Of a stretch of DNA of 64,000 bases, positions 8,045 to 20,460 are shown piece after piece. The DNA is from G016756615 sp035556195 (GTDB lineage: Bacteria; Pseudomonadota; Alphaproteobacteria; Rhizobiales; Rhizobiaceae). Within the stretch, counting starts at the first letter, position 1. Each line of letters opens with the position of its first letter. Location: the NCBI GenBank assembly GCA_035556195.1, contig DATMFK010000017.1:186001-250000 (forward strand), read 5' to 3'. A program made the position numbers and the translations under genes. The notes under the pieces were generated by a model. The model had not been told where the DNA came from. It searched no databases and was given only the letters and a program-made list of their open reading frames with translations.

Positions 8045-11000
8045 ATGAAGTTTTCCCGCCTTCGCCTCCTTGGATTCAAGTCCTTTGTCGAGCCGTCCGA
8101 GTTCGTCATCGAGCGCGGCTTGACCGGCGTTGTCGGCCCTAATGGTTGCGGCAAATCGAACCTGGTCGAGGCGCTGCGTTGGGTGATGGGCGAAAGCTCG
8201 TACAAGAATATGCGCGCGTCCGGCATGGACGACGTCATTTTCTCAGGTTCCGCCACGCGCCCTGCGCGCAACACGGCGGAGGTGACGCTATTTCTGGACA
8301 ATAGCGATCGCACGGCACCACCCGCCTTCAACGATGCCGATGAACTGCAGGTTTCCCGCCGTATCGAGCGCGAGGCGGGTTCGGTCTATCGCATCAACGG
8401 CAAGGAGGCACGCGCCAAGGACGTGCAGCTGCTGTTCGCGGACCAGTCCACGGGCGCGCGTTCGCCATCCATGGTCGGTCAGGGGCGCATCGGCGAACTG
8501 ATCCAGGCAAAGCCACAGGCGCGCCGGGCGCTGCTCGAAGAGGCGGCAGGAATATCCGGCCTCCACACGCGCCGCCACGAGGCCGAGCTCAGGCTGCGGG
8601 CGGCCGAGCAGAACCTCGAGCGGCTGGACGACGTGGTCGGCGAGCTGGAAGGCCAGATCGAGAACCTGAAGCGCCAGGCGCGCCAGGCGTCGCGTTTCAA
8701 GAACATTTCCGCCGACATACGCAAGGCCGAGGCTACGCTTCTGCACCTGCGCTGGACCATGGCCAAGAGCCAGGAGGCCGAGGCCAAGTCCGCGCTTGCC
8801 ATTGCCACGGCGCTGGTCGGCGAGAAAGCCGAGGCGCAGATGAGCGCCGCCAAGGAGCAGGCAATCGGCGCTCACCGCCTGCCCGAGCTTCGTGACGCTG
8901 AAGCCGCTGCCGCGGCGGCGCTGCAGCGCCTGACGATTGCACGGGGCCAGATCGAGGAGGAGGCCGGACGCGTCCGCGCTCGCCAGGTCGAACTCGACAA
9001 ACGCATCGGCCAGCTCGACGCCGACGTTCGGCGCGAGGAACAGATGGTGCGCGACAACGCGGATATTCTCGAGCGCCTGGCCGAAGAAGAGGCGGCGCTC
9101 GAGGCCGAGAACGGTGATGCTGAGGATCGCGAGGCGACGACGCGAGCCGCCTTCGAGGAGGCGGCAACGAAGCTGACCGCCAGCGAAAGCGCGCTTTCCG
9201 CCTTGACGGCCGAACGCGCCGAAGCGGCGGCCGCGCGTCAGCAGTTCGAGCGTGCCTTGCGCGATTCTTCGGAACGCCGCGACAGACTCGAGCGGCAGCT
9301 TGCCGAAGTCGCACGTGAATCGGATGAGCTTGCCGCGAGGATCAGCGCCTTGGCTGATCCGCTTGAGAAACGGGACCAGGTCGAGCAGGCATCCGCCACA
9401 CTCGAAGTCGCTGAGACGACTGCGATCGCGGCAGAGAAAGCCGTTGCCGATGCGCGTGCGGCCGAAGCGGCCCTGCGATCTCCTTTGCAGGAGGCGCGGG
9501 CCGAGCTCGCGCGGGTCGAGACAGAGGCAAGGACACTTGTCAGGGTTCTCAACGCCTCGTCCGGTGAGGCATTCCCAGCCGTGCTGGAACAGATGAAGGT
9601 GGAGCGAGGGTTCGAGACCGCGCTCGGCGCGGCGCTCGGGGAGGATCTCGATCTCCCACTCGATCCGAATGCACCCGCGCACTGGAGCGGGATCGAGCCT
9701 CGCCCTGAGGACCCGCAGCTCCCCCCCGGCGTCCGTTCCCTTGCCGAAGTAGTCAGCGCGCCACCACAACTTGCACGACGCCTGGCTCAGATCGGCATTG
9801 CCGAAGCCGATGATGGTTCCAGGCTGCAGCTTCTTCTCAAACCCGGCCAGCGCCTGGTCAGTCGTGAAGGAGCGCTCTGGCGCTGGGACGGCATGATCGC
9901 GAGCGCCGACGCTCCGACGCCGGCGGCCCAGCGGCTGGCCCAAAAGAACCGTCTGGCGGAACTCGACGCCGAGGCGGCGATCGCCGGCGAGCGGGTGCAG
10001 GCCGCGGAGGACGCCTTGGCCGCGGCGGAGGCGCGTGTTCGCCAATCGACCGAGTCCGAACGCGACGCTCGGCAGGCTTGGCGCAATGCTCAGCACGCGC
10101 TCGAGGCGGCGCGTGACGACCTGGCCAGGGCGGAGAAGGCCTCAGGTGAGCTTTCGACACGCCGCGCCGCAGTCGAGGAAGGGCGGGCCCGTCTCGAGGA
10201 AGGGCGCGGCGAACTCGATGCCGCCTATCAGGAAGCGCTCGACGCACTCGCCGACGCGCCCGATCTCGGTGACCTTCAATCGCGGCTCGACCGGATGTCA
10301 GCGGAAGTCTCTCAGGACAGGGCGCGGCTCGCCGAGGCGCGCGCGGTCCATGAGGGGCTGAGGAGGGAGGCCGAGGCGCGCGTCCGTCGCCTTGTCGCGA
10401 TCTCGGCGGAGCGCAAGAATTGGATGATGCGAGCCGAGAATGCCGACAGGCAGATCGCCGCGCTCGCCGCCCGCCGAGCCGAAGCCCTGGAGGAGCGCGA
10501 GGCGCTCGCCGACGCACCCGATGACATCGAGAACCGCCGCCGCTCGCTCATGAGCCAGCTTTCCGAGGTCGAGGCGCAGCGTAAGGCTGCCGCGGACCGC
10601 CTGCAGGAAGCCGAGAACAGGCAGGCGGTGGCGGACAAGGCCGCGACCGCGGCGATCCAGGCGCTGGCGGAGGCGCGTGAGGGGCGCGCACGTGCCGAGG
10701 AGCGGCTCACCGCCGCGGACGATCGGCGCAAGGAAATCGAGGCACGGATCCAGGAGGCGCTGAACACACCGCCGCATCTCGTGATAAGGCATACCGGCCT
10801 CCAGGCCGATGATCCGCTGCCCGACGCAGCCGATATCGAAAGAAAGCTCGAGCGCCTGAAGATCGAACGCGAGCGGCTAGGCGCCGTCAATTTGCGTGCC
10901 GAGGAAGAGCAGAGAGAGCTATCCGAGCGGCATGACAGCATCGTCAAGGAGCGCGAGGACGTGATCGAGGCCATCCGCAAATTGCGGCAGGCCATCCAGA

Positions 11001-11503
11001 ACCTCAACCGCGAAGGTCGCGAGCGGCTGCTCGCTGCTTTCGACGTGGTCAACAGTCAGTTCCAGCGCCTGTTCACGCATCTCTTCGGCGGCGGCACGGC
11101 CGAGCTTCAGCTCATCGAATCGGACGACCCGCTCGAGGCGGGGCTCGAAATCCTGGCGCGGCCACCGGGAAAGAAGCCGCAGACCATGACGCTCCTGTCC
11201 GGCGGCGAGCAAGCACTGACCGCGATGGCGTTGATCTTCGCCGTGTTTCTCACCAATCCCGCGCCGATCTGCGTGCTGGACGAGGTCGACGCGCCACTCG
11301 ACGACCACAATGTAGAGCGCTATTGCAACCTCATGGACGAGATGGCGGCGACAACCGAGACCCGTTTCGTTATCATCACCCATAACCCCATCACTATGGC
11401 GCGGATGAACAGGCTGTTCGGCGTGACCATGGCCGAGCAAGGCGTCAGCCAACTCGTCTCCGTCGACCTCCAGACGGCCGAAAGGTTGCGTGAAGCCGGT
11501 TGA
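8045..11503 (+). CDS. smc: Chromosome segregation protein SMC
   Basis: The 1152-residue condensin ATPase that organises and segregates the chromosome. Walker A (GPNGCGKSN) is at residues 31-39. The C-terminal head has the signature LLSGGEQALTAMA and Walker B ICVLDEVDAPLDD in the last 105 residues. Between them lie two long coiled coils rich in Ala, Glu and Arg. The hinge (about residues 505-630) is short and diverged: the glycine-rich hinge motifs of canonical SMC are not visible, which I recall as usual in rhizobial SMC. A long antisense open frame over the gene is a GC artefact. Confidence 0.96.
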   Translation: MKFSRLRLLGFKSFVEPSEFVIERGLTGVVGPNGCGKSNLVEALRWVMGESSYKNMRASGMDDVIFSGSATRPARNTAEVTLFLDNSDRTAPPAFNDADELQVSRRIEREAGSVYRINGKEARAKDVQLLFADQSTGARSPSMVGQGRIGELIQAKPQARRALLEEAAGISGLHTRRHEAELRLRAAEQNLERLDDVVGELEGQIENLKRQARQASRFKNISADIRKAEATLLHLRWTMAKSQEAEAKSALAIATALVGEKAEAQMSAAKEQAIGAHRLPELRDAEAAAAAALQRLTIARGQIEEEAGRVRARQVELDKRIGQLDADVRREEQMVRDNADILERLAEEEAALEAENGDAEDREATTRAAFEEAATKLTASESALSALTAERAEAAAARQQFERALRDSSERRDRLERQLAEVARESDELAARISALADPLEKRDQVEQASATLEVAETTAIAAEKAVADARAAEAALRSPLQEARAELARVETEARTLVRVLNASSGEAFPAVLEQMKVERGFETALGAALGEDLDLPLDPNAPAHWSGIEPRPEDPQLPPGVRSLAEVVSAPPQLARRLAQIGIAEADDGSRLQLLLKPGQRLVSREGALWRWDGMIASADAPTPAAQRLAQKNRLAELDAEAAIAGERVQAAEDALAAAEARVRQSTESERDARQAWRNAQHALEAARDDLARAEKASGELSTRRAAVEEGRARLEEGRGELDAAYQEALDALADAPDLGDLQSRLDRMSAEVSQDRARLAEARAVHEGLRREAEARVRRLVAISAERKNWMMRAENADRQIAALAARRAEALEEREALADAPDDIENRRRSLMSQLSEVEAQRKAAADRLQEAENRQAVADKAATAAIQALAEAREGRARAEERLTAADDRRKEIEARIQEALNTPPHLVIRHTGLQADDPLPDAADIERKLERLKIERERLGAVNLRAEEEQRELSERHDSIVKEREDVIEAIRKLRQAIQNLNREGRERLLAAFDVVNSQFQRLFTHLFGGGTAELQLIESDDPLEAGLEILARPPGKKPQTMTLLSGGEQALTAMALIFAVFLTNPAPICVLDEVDAPLDDHNVERYCNLMDEMAATTETRFVIITHNPITMARMNRLFGVTMAEQGVSQLVSVDLQTAERLREAG

Positions 11504-11542
11504 TCATGCCGGTCGCGGCGGGTGCGATCGCGGGAGGTTGTC

Positions 11543-11932
11543 ATGAACGAGAATGAACGCAAGGCGGGCGCCGAACTGTCTGCTGCTCTCAAGGATCTTC
11601 ATCGTGCCCTCATTCGGGCTGAGGCAGGCGATGATCCAAACCTTCAGAACCCCTACACGCTTCTCTTTGCCGTGATCGGTGACCCGCGCTTCGGTTGGAT
11701 GAGTGGGCTGTCGCAGCTGATCGTGCAACTCGACGAGATGTTGGACGACGACGCGGCGGCATCCGCCGGCGCGCTGGATCCGTTTCGCGCCGCGACCGAG
11801 GCCTTGCTGGGCGAACGCGAAGGCGAGCATGCGGAGTTCCGGGTGCGCTACCTGATGTCGCTGCAGAAAGACGCCGACGTCGCCTTGGCGACCGGCGCCT
11901 TGAGGAAGGTTTTGGCGGTCCTTCCGCGATAG
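11543..11932 (+). CDS. Conserved hypothetical protein, 129 aa
   Basis: A small, acidic, mostly helical cytoplasmic protein beginning MNENERKAGAELSAALKDLHRALIRAE (split: MNENERKAGAE then LSAALKDLHRA). It contains the segment NPYTLLFAVIGDPRFGWM, followed by SGLSQLIVQLDEMLDD, and no motif I can name. The start is the ATG at 11543 with a GGGAGG ribosome site seven bases upstream; it begins 39 bp after smc on the same strand and is probably translated from the smc message. It converges with a VOC gene six bases past its stop. Function unknown. Confidence 0.7.
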   Translation: MNENERKAGAELSAALKDLHRALIRAEAGDDPNLQNPYTLLFAVIGDPRFGWMSGLSQLIVQLDEMLDDDAAASAGALDPFRAATEALLGEREGEHAEFRVRYLMSLQKDADVALATGALRKVLAVLPR

Positions 11933-11938
11933 TCCTTC

Positions 11939-12283
11939 TTATTGCCCCCAGACGGCCAGCTCGTTGCCGGACGGATCGCGGAAATGGAACCGCCGACCGC
12001 CGGGAAAGGAGAAGACCGGCCGCACGATGGTGCCGCCGGCGTTCTCCACCGTCGCAAGCGTCTCTTCGAGGCTTTCAGAGTAGATCACTGGAAGCGGTTT
12101 TGCGGGAGCTTCGGCAGCGTGCGCGTCGAAGCCTCCTTCCAACCCCTCGTCGAAAGCCGAGTAGGTTGGACCATAATCGGTGAAGGACCAGCCGAATGCA
12201 GCACTGTAAAAGGCCTTGGTGCTGTCCAGCGTAGAGCCCGTGGCGGGCATTTCCAGATAATCGAGCTTGCCGGTCTGTTTCAT
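11939..12283 (-). CDS. VOC family (glyoxalase-fold) protein
   Basis: A 114-residue single vicinal-oxygen-chelate module. It starts MKQTGKLDYLEMPA, has the AFYSAAFGWSFTDYG helix-strand unit typical of the PhnB/YcgJ-like glyoxalase group, and ends RRFHFRDPSGNELAVWGQ, where the glutamate is the usual metal ligand. The frame is open to 12343, but the ATG at 12283 matches family N-termini. It is divergent from ppdK. Members dimerise to form the metal site; the reaction cannot be predicted. Confidence 0.83.
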   Translation of the reverse strand: MKQTGKLDYLEMPATGSTLDSTKAFYSAAFGWSFTDYGPTYSAFDEGLEGGFDAHAAEAPAKPLPVIYSESLEETLATVENAGGTIVRPVFSFPGGRRFHFRDPSGNELAVWGQ

Positions 12284-12465
12284 CGGTGTACTCCACGCCA
12301 TTTGTTCCCTGTATGTTCTAGCGTTCGACGGTGGCCGAGGCAAGTGGCATTCCCCCTATGGACGTATTTCGCAGGTGCGAAAATGTTGTTCTTGTTCAAC
12401 CGATTTTATCGTGGCGAGCCGACGGCTGAGCGAATAAGAGGGCTTTGAAGAAGCGGAGTCTCGCC

Positions 12466-15132
<2,667 letters not shown>

Positions 15133-15159
15133 CTCCGCGATCCTCATTCAAGAGCGGCT

Positions 15160-15190
15160 GTTCGGAGCAGGTGGAGATACTGCTCCGAAC
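15160..15190. terminator. Inverted repeat between convergent ppdK and glycosyltransferase
   Basis: Perfect 11-bp arms GTTCGGAGCAG (15160-15170) and CTGCTCCGAAC (15180-15190) around a 9-base loop. It stands 27 bp after ppdK and 20 bp from the end of the convergent glycosyltransferase gene, a suitable place for a bidirectional terminator. No T-run follows, so the role is inferred from position. Confidence 0.55.
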
Positions 15191-15209
15191 GCAGCGTCCT
15201 TGCAGCGGT

Positions 15210-16334
15210 TCAAACGTCGCAGCGCGGCGACCAGCTTTCGGCTTCGATCAAGTCGCAGGCCGCGCCTATGCCCGAGTAGAGCTTCGGATCTGCACCGTAG
15301 GCGATGCCCAGTTTCGAAAGGGAGGCATTTGCCGCGCCGCATACCTCGCCGAGATATCTGCTGAAACTACTCCGATCGAATGGTCCGTGAACGACCCTTC
15401 CGGCACCGCTTTTCTCGACATGCTCGGCGAAGCCGCAGATATCGGTCGTGACAACGGGCAGGCCGTTCGCAAGGGCCTCTATGATCACCGCGCCGGCGAT
15501 CTCGGTCCGCGCCGGATGAGCGAGCGCATCCGCAGCGGCAAGGACCTCGAAGAACTTGTCTCCTGAGACGTAGCCCAGGCAGTGGATTCTCCCGTCGACG
15601 CCGAGTTGCCTCGCACGAGCCAGATGCTTTCGCATTTTGGGGTCGGTGGCTGTGAGGCCGCCAATGAGAAGGCTGGTTTCCGGATGTTCCGGGAGGGTTT
15701 CGATGACGCGGTCGAGCCCTTTGATCTCAGGTTGGAGCCCGAGCCAAAGCCAGGTCTGGGCAAGCTCGTTCAACCCCAGGGCTTTGCGGGTTCGTGCCCG
15801 CAGCCTTTCCCGGAGTTCCGGTCTGTGTCGCGCCGCGGCAATGGCTGGCGGAATGACCGCGATGCGCTCCCGGCTGGCGGGATAGCGATCAACGAAGGCT
15901 TTCATCTGGGGCAAGGCCTGTCCGATGATGCGTATCTTTGCGTCAGGACCGAAACAGGCTCGCTCTAGCCGGGCGAAGGCCTGGAACCTCGGTGTCAGAC
16001 GTTTGACAAGCGGCGCGCCGGGATTGTCGCGCAACGCATCGGCGATGAACAGAATATCGGCATCCGGCATGAGCTGGAATGCGACGGTCCGCTCGAAGCG
16101 TTCCCTTGTCGCCTGGGAGAAGGCCCGGGAGAAAGCACCGAGACGTGCGTGGCTGGAGAATGCACCTGGGGCCAGTGAAACAGTCTTGATTGGAAACGGC
16201 AGGTCGGCGTGCGGACCTGCCAGTACCACGGTCGGTTCGTGGCCGCGGCGGGCCAGTTCTTCCGCGATGCGGATGCAATTGTCTTCGAGGCCGCCGCGCG
16301 GCTGGAGGCGGTAGATTCCGAGCGCGATTCTCAT
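15210..16334 (-). CDS. WaaG/RfaG-like glycosyltransferase (GT4)
   Basis: A 374-residue GT-B fold glycosyltransferase. Its N-terminus (GIYRLQPRGGLEDNCIRIAEELARRGH, here broken as GIYRLQPRGG, LEDNCIRIAEE) matches the E. coli WaaG pattern of FGGLxxDxxRIA; further shared segments are LMPDADILFIAD, RLTPRFQAFARLERACF and IPPAI. The donor-binding end has HPARTEIAGAVIIEALANGLPV with the EX7E motif. WaaG adds the first glucose to the LPS inner core at the cytoplasmic face, so an LPS-core role is likely; the sugar is not determinable. The gene follows a GT39-like membrane protein after 25 bp. Confidence 0.85.
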   Translation of the reverse strand: MRIALGIYRLQPRGGLEDNCIRIAEELARRGHEPTVVLAGPHADLPFPIKTVSLAPGAFSSHARLGAFSRAFSQATRERFERTVAFQLMPDADILFIADALRDNPGAPLVKRLTPRFQAFARLERACFGPDAKIRIIGQALPQMKAFVDRYPASRERIAVIPPAIAAARHRPELRERLRARTRKALGLNELAQTWLWLGLQPEIKGLDRVIETLPEHPETSLLIGGLTATDPKMRKHLARARQLGVDGRIHCLGYVSGDKFFEVLAAADALAHPARTEIAGAVIIEALANGLPVVTTDICGFAEHVEKSGAGRVVHGPFDRSSFSRYLGEVCGAANASLSKLGIAYGADPKLYSGIGAACDLIEAESWSPRCDV

Positions 16335-16359
16335 GTCAGGGACAGCGACGGATGACGAG

Positions 16360-17895
16360 TCATCGCGGTTGGAGCTTGCATTCCTTCATTTCCGGGCAGG
16401 AGACAAGCACCTGCACGGAATCGCCATCGGCGCCCTGGAATGTCTTGAGCAGTTGCGGGGGTGATGGCAGATCGGGCAGACGCACGCGGTTTCCCGTCAG
16501 ATCGTGGGACGACACGACGAAGACATCGATGTCGCCCTGCGTCTCGAATTCCGGGGGAGGCATGAAGAAGATTTGCGCCACGCCGGCGACATCGCGATAG
16601 GCATGACCTGAGAAATAGGCGATGCGCGGCTCGTTCATCCAGATGTGGGACCCAGGCGGAACATTGTCGCGAATCCAGTCCGCCGCCTCTTTATAATAGG
16701 CGAGCCTGTCGTGACGGGGGATGTCGAGCGCCCAGGAAACGGCGAACGCGATCACGATGGCGGGAAAAACCAGGAAGGCACGTGGCCTTGCCATGAGCAA
16801 CTCCCGCCAGCTTGCCGTCACCGTGGCAACGACGGCAAACATCAGCATCAAGGCGAAGGCCATCGGATAACGCCAGTCGAGAAGCGCCACTATGAAGGTA
16901 AAAAGGAAGAACATGGGCAACTGCCCCGCTGCAAACCAGACCACGGGAAGCGTGGCCCGGCGCGGCAGGAGCCGGTGCGGCAGGAAGGCGAAGAAGGCCA
17001 GCACCGCATAGACCGGTGTAAAGGCGCGAACGATCTGGAAGAACGCGATCCCGGCGACGACACTGATGTAGGCCTGCCATCCATGGCCGGAGCCGAGATT
17101 GAGCACCTCCTTCTCCAGCGTCTCGACGCGATGGAGGATCTCGGGGCTGAAGAGCGGATTTTGGGCCGGGACGATGTTGCCCGACATCCAGTTCTTGAAG
17201 GTTCCGCTTGACCAGATTCCGTAGATGAGAGGCAAGAGGGCGGCTGTCGCGACGATGAAAATCGCGATGAGGCTGGCTTGCTGGGTGACAGAGCGAAGCC
17301 TCATCAGGACGTAGTACACCGCTACGAGGAGGCACAAATACAGTCCTTCGATGCGGAAGAGCGTTGCGAGCACAAGCGATCCGAAGAGCGCCAGCTTGCG
17401 CAGAAGCGATGGCTGCTGGTTGTCGGCGACGGCAAAATAGACCGATGTCAGGAAGAAGCAGAGATAGCCGTGATCGCGGATCACCCACGGCCGCAATTCC
17501 ATCAATTGCGGTTGGAAAACGATCATGACGGCGGCGACGGTGACGAAAGCCTTGTCCCCGTTGGTGAGACGTGAGGCAAGTGCAATGAAAGCGGTGGTCG
17601 TGCCGAGGGTGAGCAAACCGTTGGCGATTTGGGCTGCAAGGAGCGCTTTCGCGCCGGTAAGAACCATGATGGCCGCGATCAGCAGGCTATATCCCGGCCA
17701 GCGATAGATGCTCAGTCCGTCCGTCCATTGACCAACGGCGAAATAGTCCGCTGCCATGAGGTACAGGGCAGCATCGGGATTCGGCATCGAAACAGCGACC
17801 GCGCCCCACGCCGAAAAAGCGATGCTGGCCAGAGCGGCGAATAGGTAGTGCCATCGAAAGATCCAATGGCCGTTTCCATATGCGCTGCTCACCAT
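16360..17895 (-). CDS. GT39-like membrane glycosyltransferase
   Basis: A 511-residue polytopic protein with about 9-11 hydrophobic segments and a soluble C-terminal domain from about residue 395. The first periplasmic loop contains MPNPDAALYLMAADYF, which fits the acidic catalytic loop of dolichyl-phosphate-mannose/ArnT-type transferases, enzymes that use polyprenyl-phosphate sugars outside the inner membrane. The start ATG at 17895 has GGAG seven bases upstream. It is the first of a two-gene unit with the WaaG-like gene, which points to envelope glycan work. The acceptor is unknown. Confidence 0.78.
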   Translation of the reverse strand: MVSSAYGNGHWIFRWHYLFAALASIAFSAWGAVAVSMPNPDAALYLMAADYFAVGQWTDGLSIYRWPGYSLLIAAIMVLTGAKALLAAQIANGLLTLGTTTAFIALASRLTNGDKAFVTVAAVMIVFQPQLMELRPWVIRDHGYLCFFLTSVYFAVADNQQPSLLRKLALFGSLVLATLFRIEGLYLCLLVAVYYVLMRLRSVTQQASLIAIFIVATAALLPLIYGIWSSGTFKNWMSGNIVPAQNPLFSPEILHRVETLEKEVLNLGSGHGWQAYISVVAGIAFFQIVRAFTPVYAVLAFFAFLPHRLLPRRATLPVVWFAAGQLPMFFLFTFIVALLDWRYPMAFALMLMFAVVATVTASWRELLMARPRAFLVFPAIVIAFAVSWALDIPRHDRLAYYKEAADWIRDNVPPGSHIWMNEPRIAYFSGHAYRDVAGVAQIFFMPPPEFETQGDIDVFVVSSHDLTGNRVRLPDLPSPPQLLKTFQGADGDSVQVLVSCPEMKECKLQPR

Positions 17896-18083
17896 TGCTC
17901 CGTCTCGATCGAAGTCTCTCCCTCGCCACTATGGCTTTACGGAAGCACTACGGCAACGGAGCGCCCGCTGCACCGGATACTGTCTGGAATCGGGGATGGT
18001 GCACAGAAAAATTGGCCGGCCGACAGGCAATCAGCCGTAGCCTCAGCCGCTGGTTGCGGCAGGTCCACTCACATGCGGCGCGA

Positions 18084-18539
18084 TCAGGCAGCCGCCCGGT
18101 AGGCCTCGGCGAGACTCACATAGGAGCGGGCCAGGCCGGCGACCGGATTGTCGCTGGTCTCCACAGGTTCCAGCCGCATGGATCCCTCCGCATCGAGGAT
18201 CACGAGCGCAACACGCCTTTCGTCGCCTTCGCCGAGCGTGATCGCGGCGACATGCTGGCAGTCGTCGCCATTGTCGAGCCGCATCTGAAAAAGCAGCTTT
18301 CCACCGACAGTTTCGAGGGCCTGGAGAACCATGTCCTCGAAGGGATCAACCTTAGGCCGCGCGTCGGACTGGGTTTGTTCGTGGCGGACCCCGATCGATG
18401 CCAACATTTCATCGGTCAGAAGTTGCAGGTCTTCCATCGGGTGGTGAACGTGATCCGGCTTTGCAAGAGAAAAATTCTCTCCGGCTGCTTCTGCCGGCAA
18501 TTTCTTGGCAGTCCCTTCGACCTTGCTGGTCACAAACAT
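18084..18539 (-). CDS. Hypothetical protein, 151 aa
   Basis: I do not recognise this protein. It begins MFVTSKVEGTAKKLPAEAAG, has a charged, probably disordered first third, then a compact part (about residues 55-145) with two strand-like stretches, GGKLLFQMRLDNGDD and RRVALVILDAEGSM, ending in an Ala-rich helix. No signal peptide or membrane segment is seen. It stands alone: the next gene on the left starts 189 bp away on the same strand and the acyl-CoA synthetase on the right is divergent. Normal codon use argues for a real gene. Confidence 0.6.
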   Translation of the reverse strand: MFVTSKVEGTAKKLPAEAAGENFSLAKPDHVHHPMEDLQLLTDEMLASIGVRHEQTQSDARPKVDPFEDMVLQALETVGGKLLFQMRLDNGDDCQHVAAITLGEGDERRVALVILDAEGSMRLEPVETSDNPVAGLARSYVSLAEAYRAAA

Positions 18540-18717
18540 GGGGCCTCTCTCAGCTTCGCGCCTTGTTCCCTGCCCCCCCACAAATCCTTAAAATTCCCAT
18601 CGAGAATGGCGGGATTGTGACAGACGCTGAGCGTTGCCGCAAGGGAAGATCGTGCCCTCTGGACAAACCTCCGATCTCGCATTCAACTGTCGCGGGTTTC
18701 GTTATGGGAGGATCGAG

Positions 18718-20346
18718 ATGCTGGGCTTGATGCAGGAGTGGCCGCTGCTGTGCCACAAGATACTCGACCATGCAGCACGTCAGCATGGCAACAGGGAAAT
18801 CGTTTCCAGGTCCGTCGAGGGTCCGATCGCCAGGACGACCTATCGGGATATGCACAAACGGGCGCGGCAGGTTTCTCAACGTCTCGAGCGCGACGGCTAT
18901 CGGCTCGGCGACCGTATCGGGACACTGGGCTGGAACACGGCCCGCCACCTTGAGGCCTGGTACGGAATCATGGGGATCGGCGCGGTCTACCACACGCTGA
19001 ATCCGCGCCTTTTCCCCGACCAGATTCTCTGGATCATGAACCACGCTGAGGACAAGGCGCTGTTCGTGGACCTGACCTTTCTTCCGTTGGTGGAGAAGAT
19101 CGCTCCGGCAGTGAAGTCGCTGAAGCAGGTCATCGTTCTGACGGACAAGGCTCATATGCCAGCGACGTCGCTGCCCAATGCCGTCGCCTACGAGGAATGG
19201 CTGGCGGAAGCGGATGGCGAATTCACGTGGAGAAGCTTCGACGAGAATACCGCGGCCGGCATGTGCTACACGTCCGGCACCACGGGTGACCCAAAGGGCG
19301 TCCTCTATAGCCACCGCTCCAACGTGTTGCACGCCATGATGGCTTGCATGCCCGACGCAATGGGCATCTCGTCGCGCGACGTAATCCTTCCCGTGGTTCC
19401 GATGTTTCATGCCAACGCCTGGGGCCTCGGCCAGAGCGCGCCGATGGTCGGCGCCAAGCTCGTCATGCCGGGCGGCAAGATGGATGGCGCATCGATCTAC
19501 GAACTGCTGGACACCGAGAAGGTCACCTTCAGCGCGGCCGTGCCGACCGTTTGGCTGATGCTCCTCCAATATCTCGAAGAGACGGGGAAGAAGCTTCCCT
19601 ACCTCAAGAAAGTGGTCATCGGCGGATCGGCCTGTCCGCGCGCCATGACGCAGAAGTTCCGCGATAACTATGATGTGGAGGTGATCCACGCCTGGGGCAT
19701 GACCGAAATGAGCCCGCTCGGATCCCTCTGCACCGTGAAGCCGGAATATGCCGAACTGGAGGGCGAAGCCCGGCTCGATATCCAGCAGAAGCAAGGCCAC
19801 GCGCCCTTTGGGGTCGAGATGAAGGTGACCGACGACGAAGGCGTTGAACGCCCCTGGGACGGAAAGACCTTCGGCAGATTGAAGGTCCGGGGGCCTGCGG
19901 TGGCCAGGGCCTATTACGGTGGCGCCGGCGAAGAGCAATTCGATGCCGAGGGTTGGTTCGACACGGGTGACGTGGCCCACATGGATGCCAACGGCTACAT
20001 GCAGATCACCGACCGCGCGAAGGACGTGATCAAATCCGGCGGTGAATGGATTTCGACGATCGACCTGGAGAATCTCGCGGTTGGACATCCCGATGTCGCC
20101 GAAGCCGCCGTCATCGGTGTGTCGCATCCAAGGTGGGACGAACGGCCGCTGCTGGTCGTGGTGAGCAAACCCGGCAAGGCTCCGTCGAAAGAAGAGATCC
20201 TTGCCTATATGAGCGGCAAGATCGCGAAGTGGTGGATGCCGGACGATGTCGCATTCGTGGCGGAGATCCCACACACCGCCACCGGCAAGATCCAGAAGAC
20301 GGCGCTGCGTGATCAGTTCAAGGACTACCGGCTACCGACGGCGTGA
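18718..20346 (+). CDS. Acyl-CoA synthetase, DmdB/long-chain fatty-acid ligase type
   Basis: A 542-residue AMP-forming ligase that activates a carboxylic acid to its CoA thioester. It has the P-loop YTSGTTGDPKG, the adenylate motif HAWGMTEMSPLG, the hinge region DRAKDVIKSGGEWIS and the C-terminal catalytic lysine in TATGKIQKTALRD. The N-terminus MLGLMQEWPLLCHKILDHAA is like that of 3-methylmercaptopropionate-CoA ligases (DmdB) and rhizobial medium/long-chain ligases. The start at 18718 has GGGAGGA eight bases upstream. Fatty acid or methylthiopropionate are both possible substrates. Confidence 0.9.
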   Translation: MLGLMQEWPLLCHKILDHAARQHGNREIVSRSVEGPIARTTYRDMHKRARQVSQRLERDGYRLGDRIGTLGWNTARHLEAWYGIMGIGAVYHTLNPRLFPDQILWIMNHAEDKALFVDLTFLPLVEKIAPAVKSLKQVIVLTDKAHMPATSLPNAVAYEEWLAEADGEFTWRSFDENTAAGMCYTSGTTGDPKGVLYSHRSNVLHAMMACMPDAMGISSRDVILPVVPMFHANAWGLGQSAPMVGAKLVMPGGKMDGASIYELLDTEKVTFSAAVPTVWLMLLQYLEETGKKLPYLKKVVIGGSACPRAMTQKFRDNYDVEVIHAWGMTEMSPLGSLCTVKPEYAELEGEARLDIQQKQGHAPFGVEMKVTDDEGVERPWDGKTFGRLKVRGPAVARAYYGGAGEEQFDAEGWFDTGDVAHMDANGYMQITDRAKDVIKSGGEWISTIDLENLAVGHPDVAEAAVIGVSHPRWDERPLLVVVSKPGKAPSKEEILAYMSGKIAKWWMPDDVAFVAEIPHTATGKIQKTALRDQFKDYRLPTA

Positions 20347-20460
20347 CGCTTCAGGCGACGCGTGCCGGCCTCGACATGAACGCGGCCCCAGCCCAGCGTT
20401 TTTGACCGGAGGGGCTGGACAGCATAAAGCATGTCTATTGCGTGACGACGGCGGAGTGAG

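Noticed and set aside
8288..10096. 602-residue antisense open frame over smc
   Set aside because: Low-complexity Leu/Arg/Gly composition typical of the strand opposite GC-rich coiled-coil sequence.
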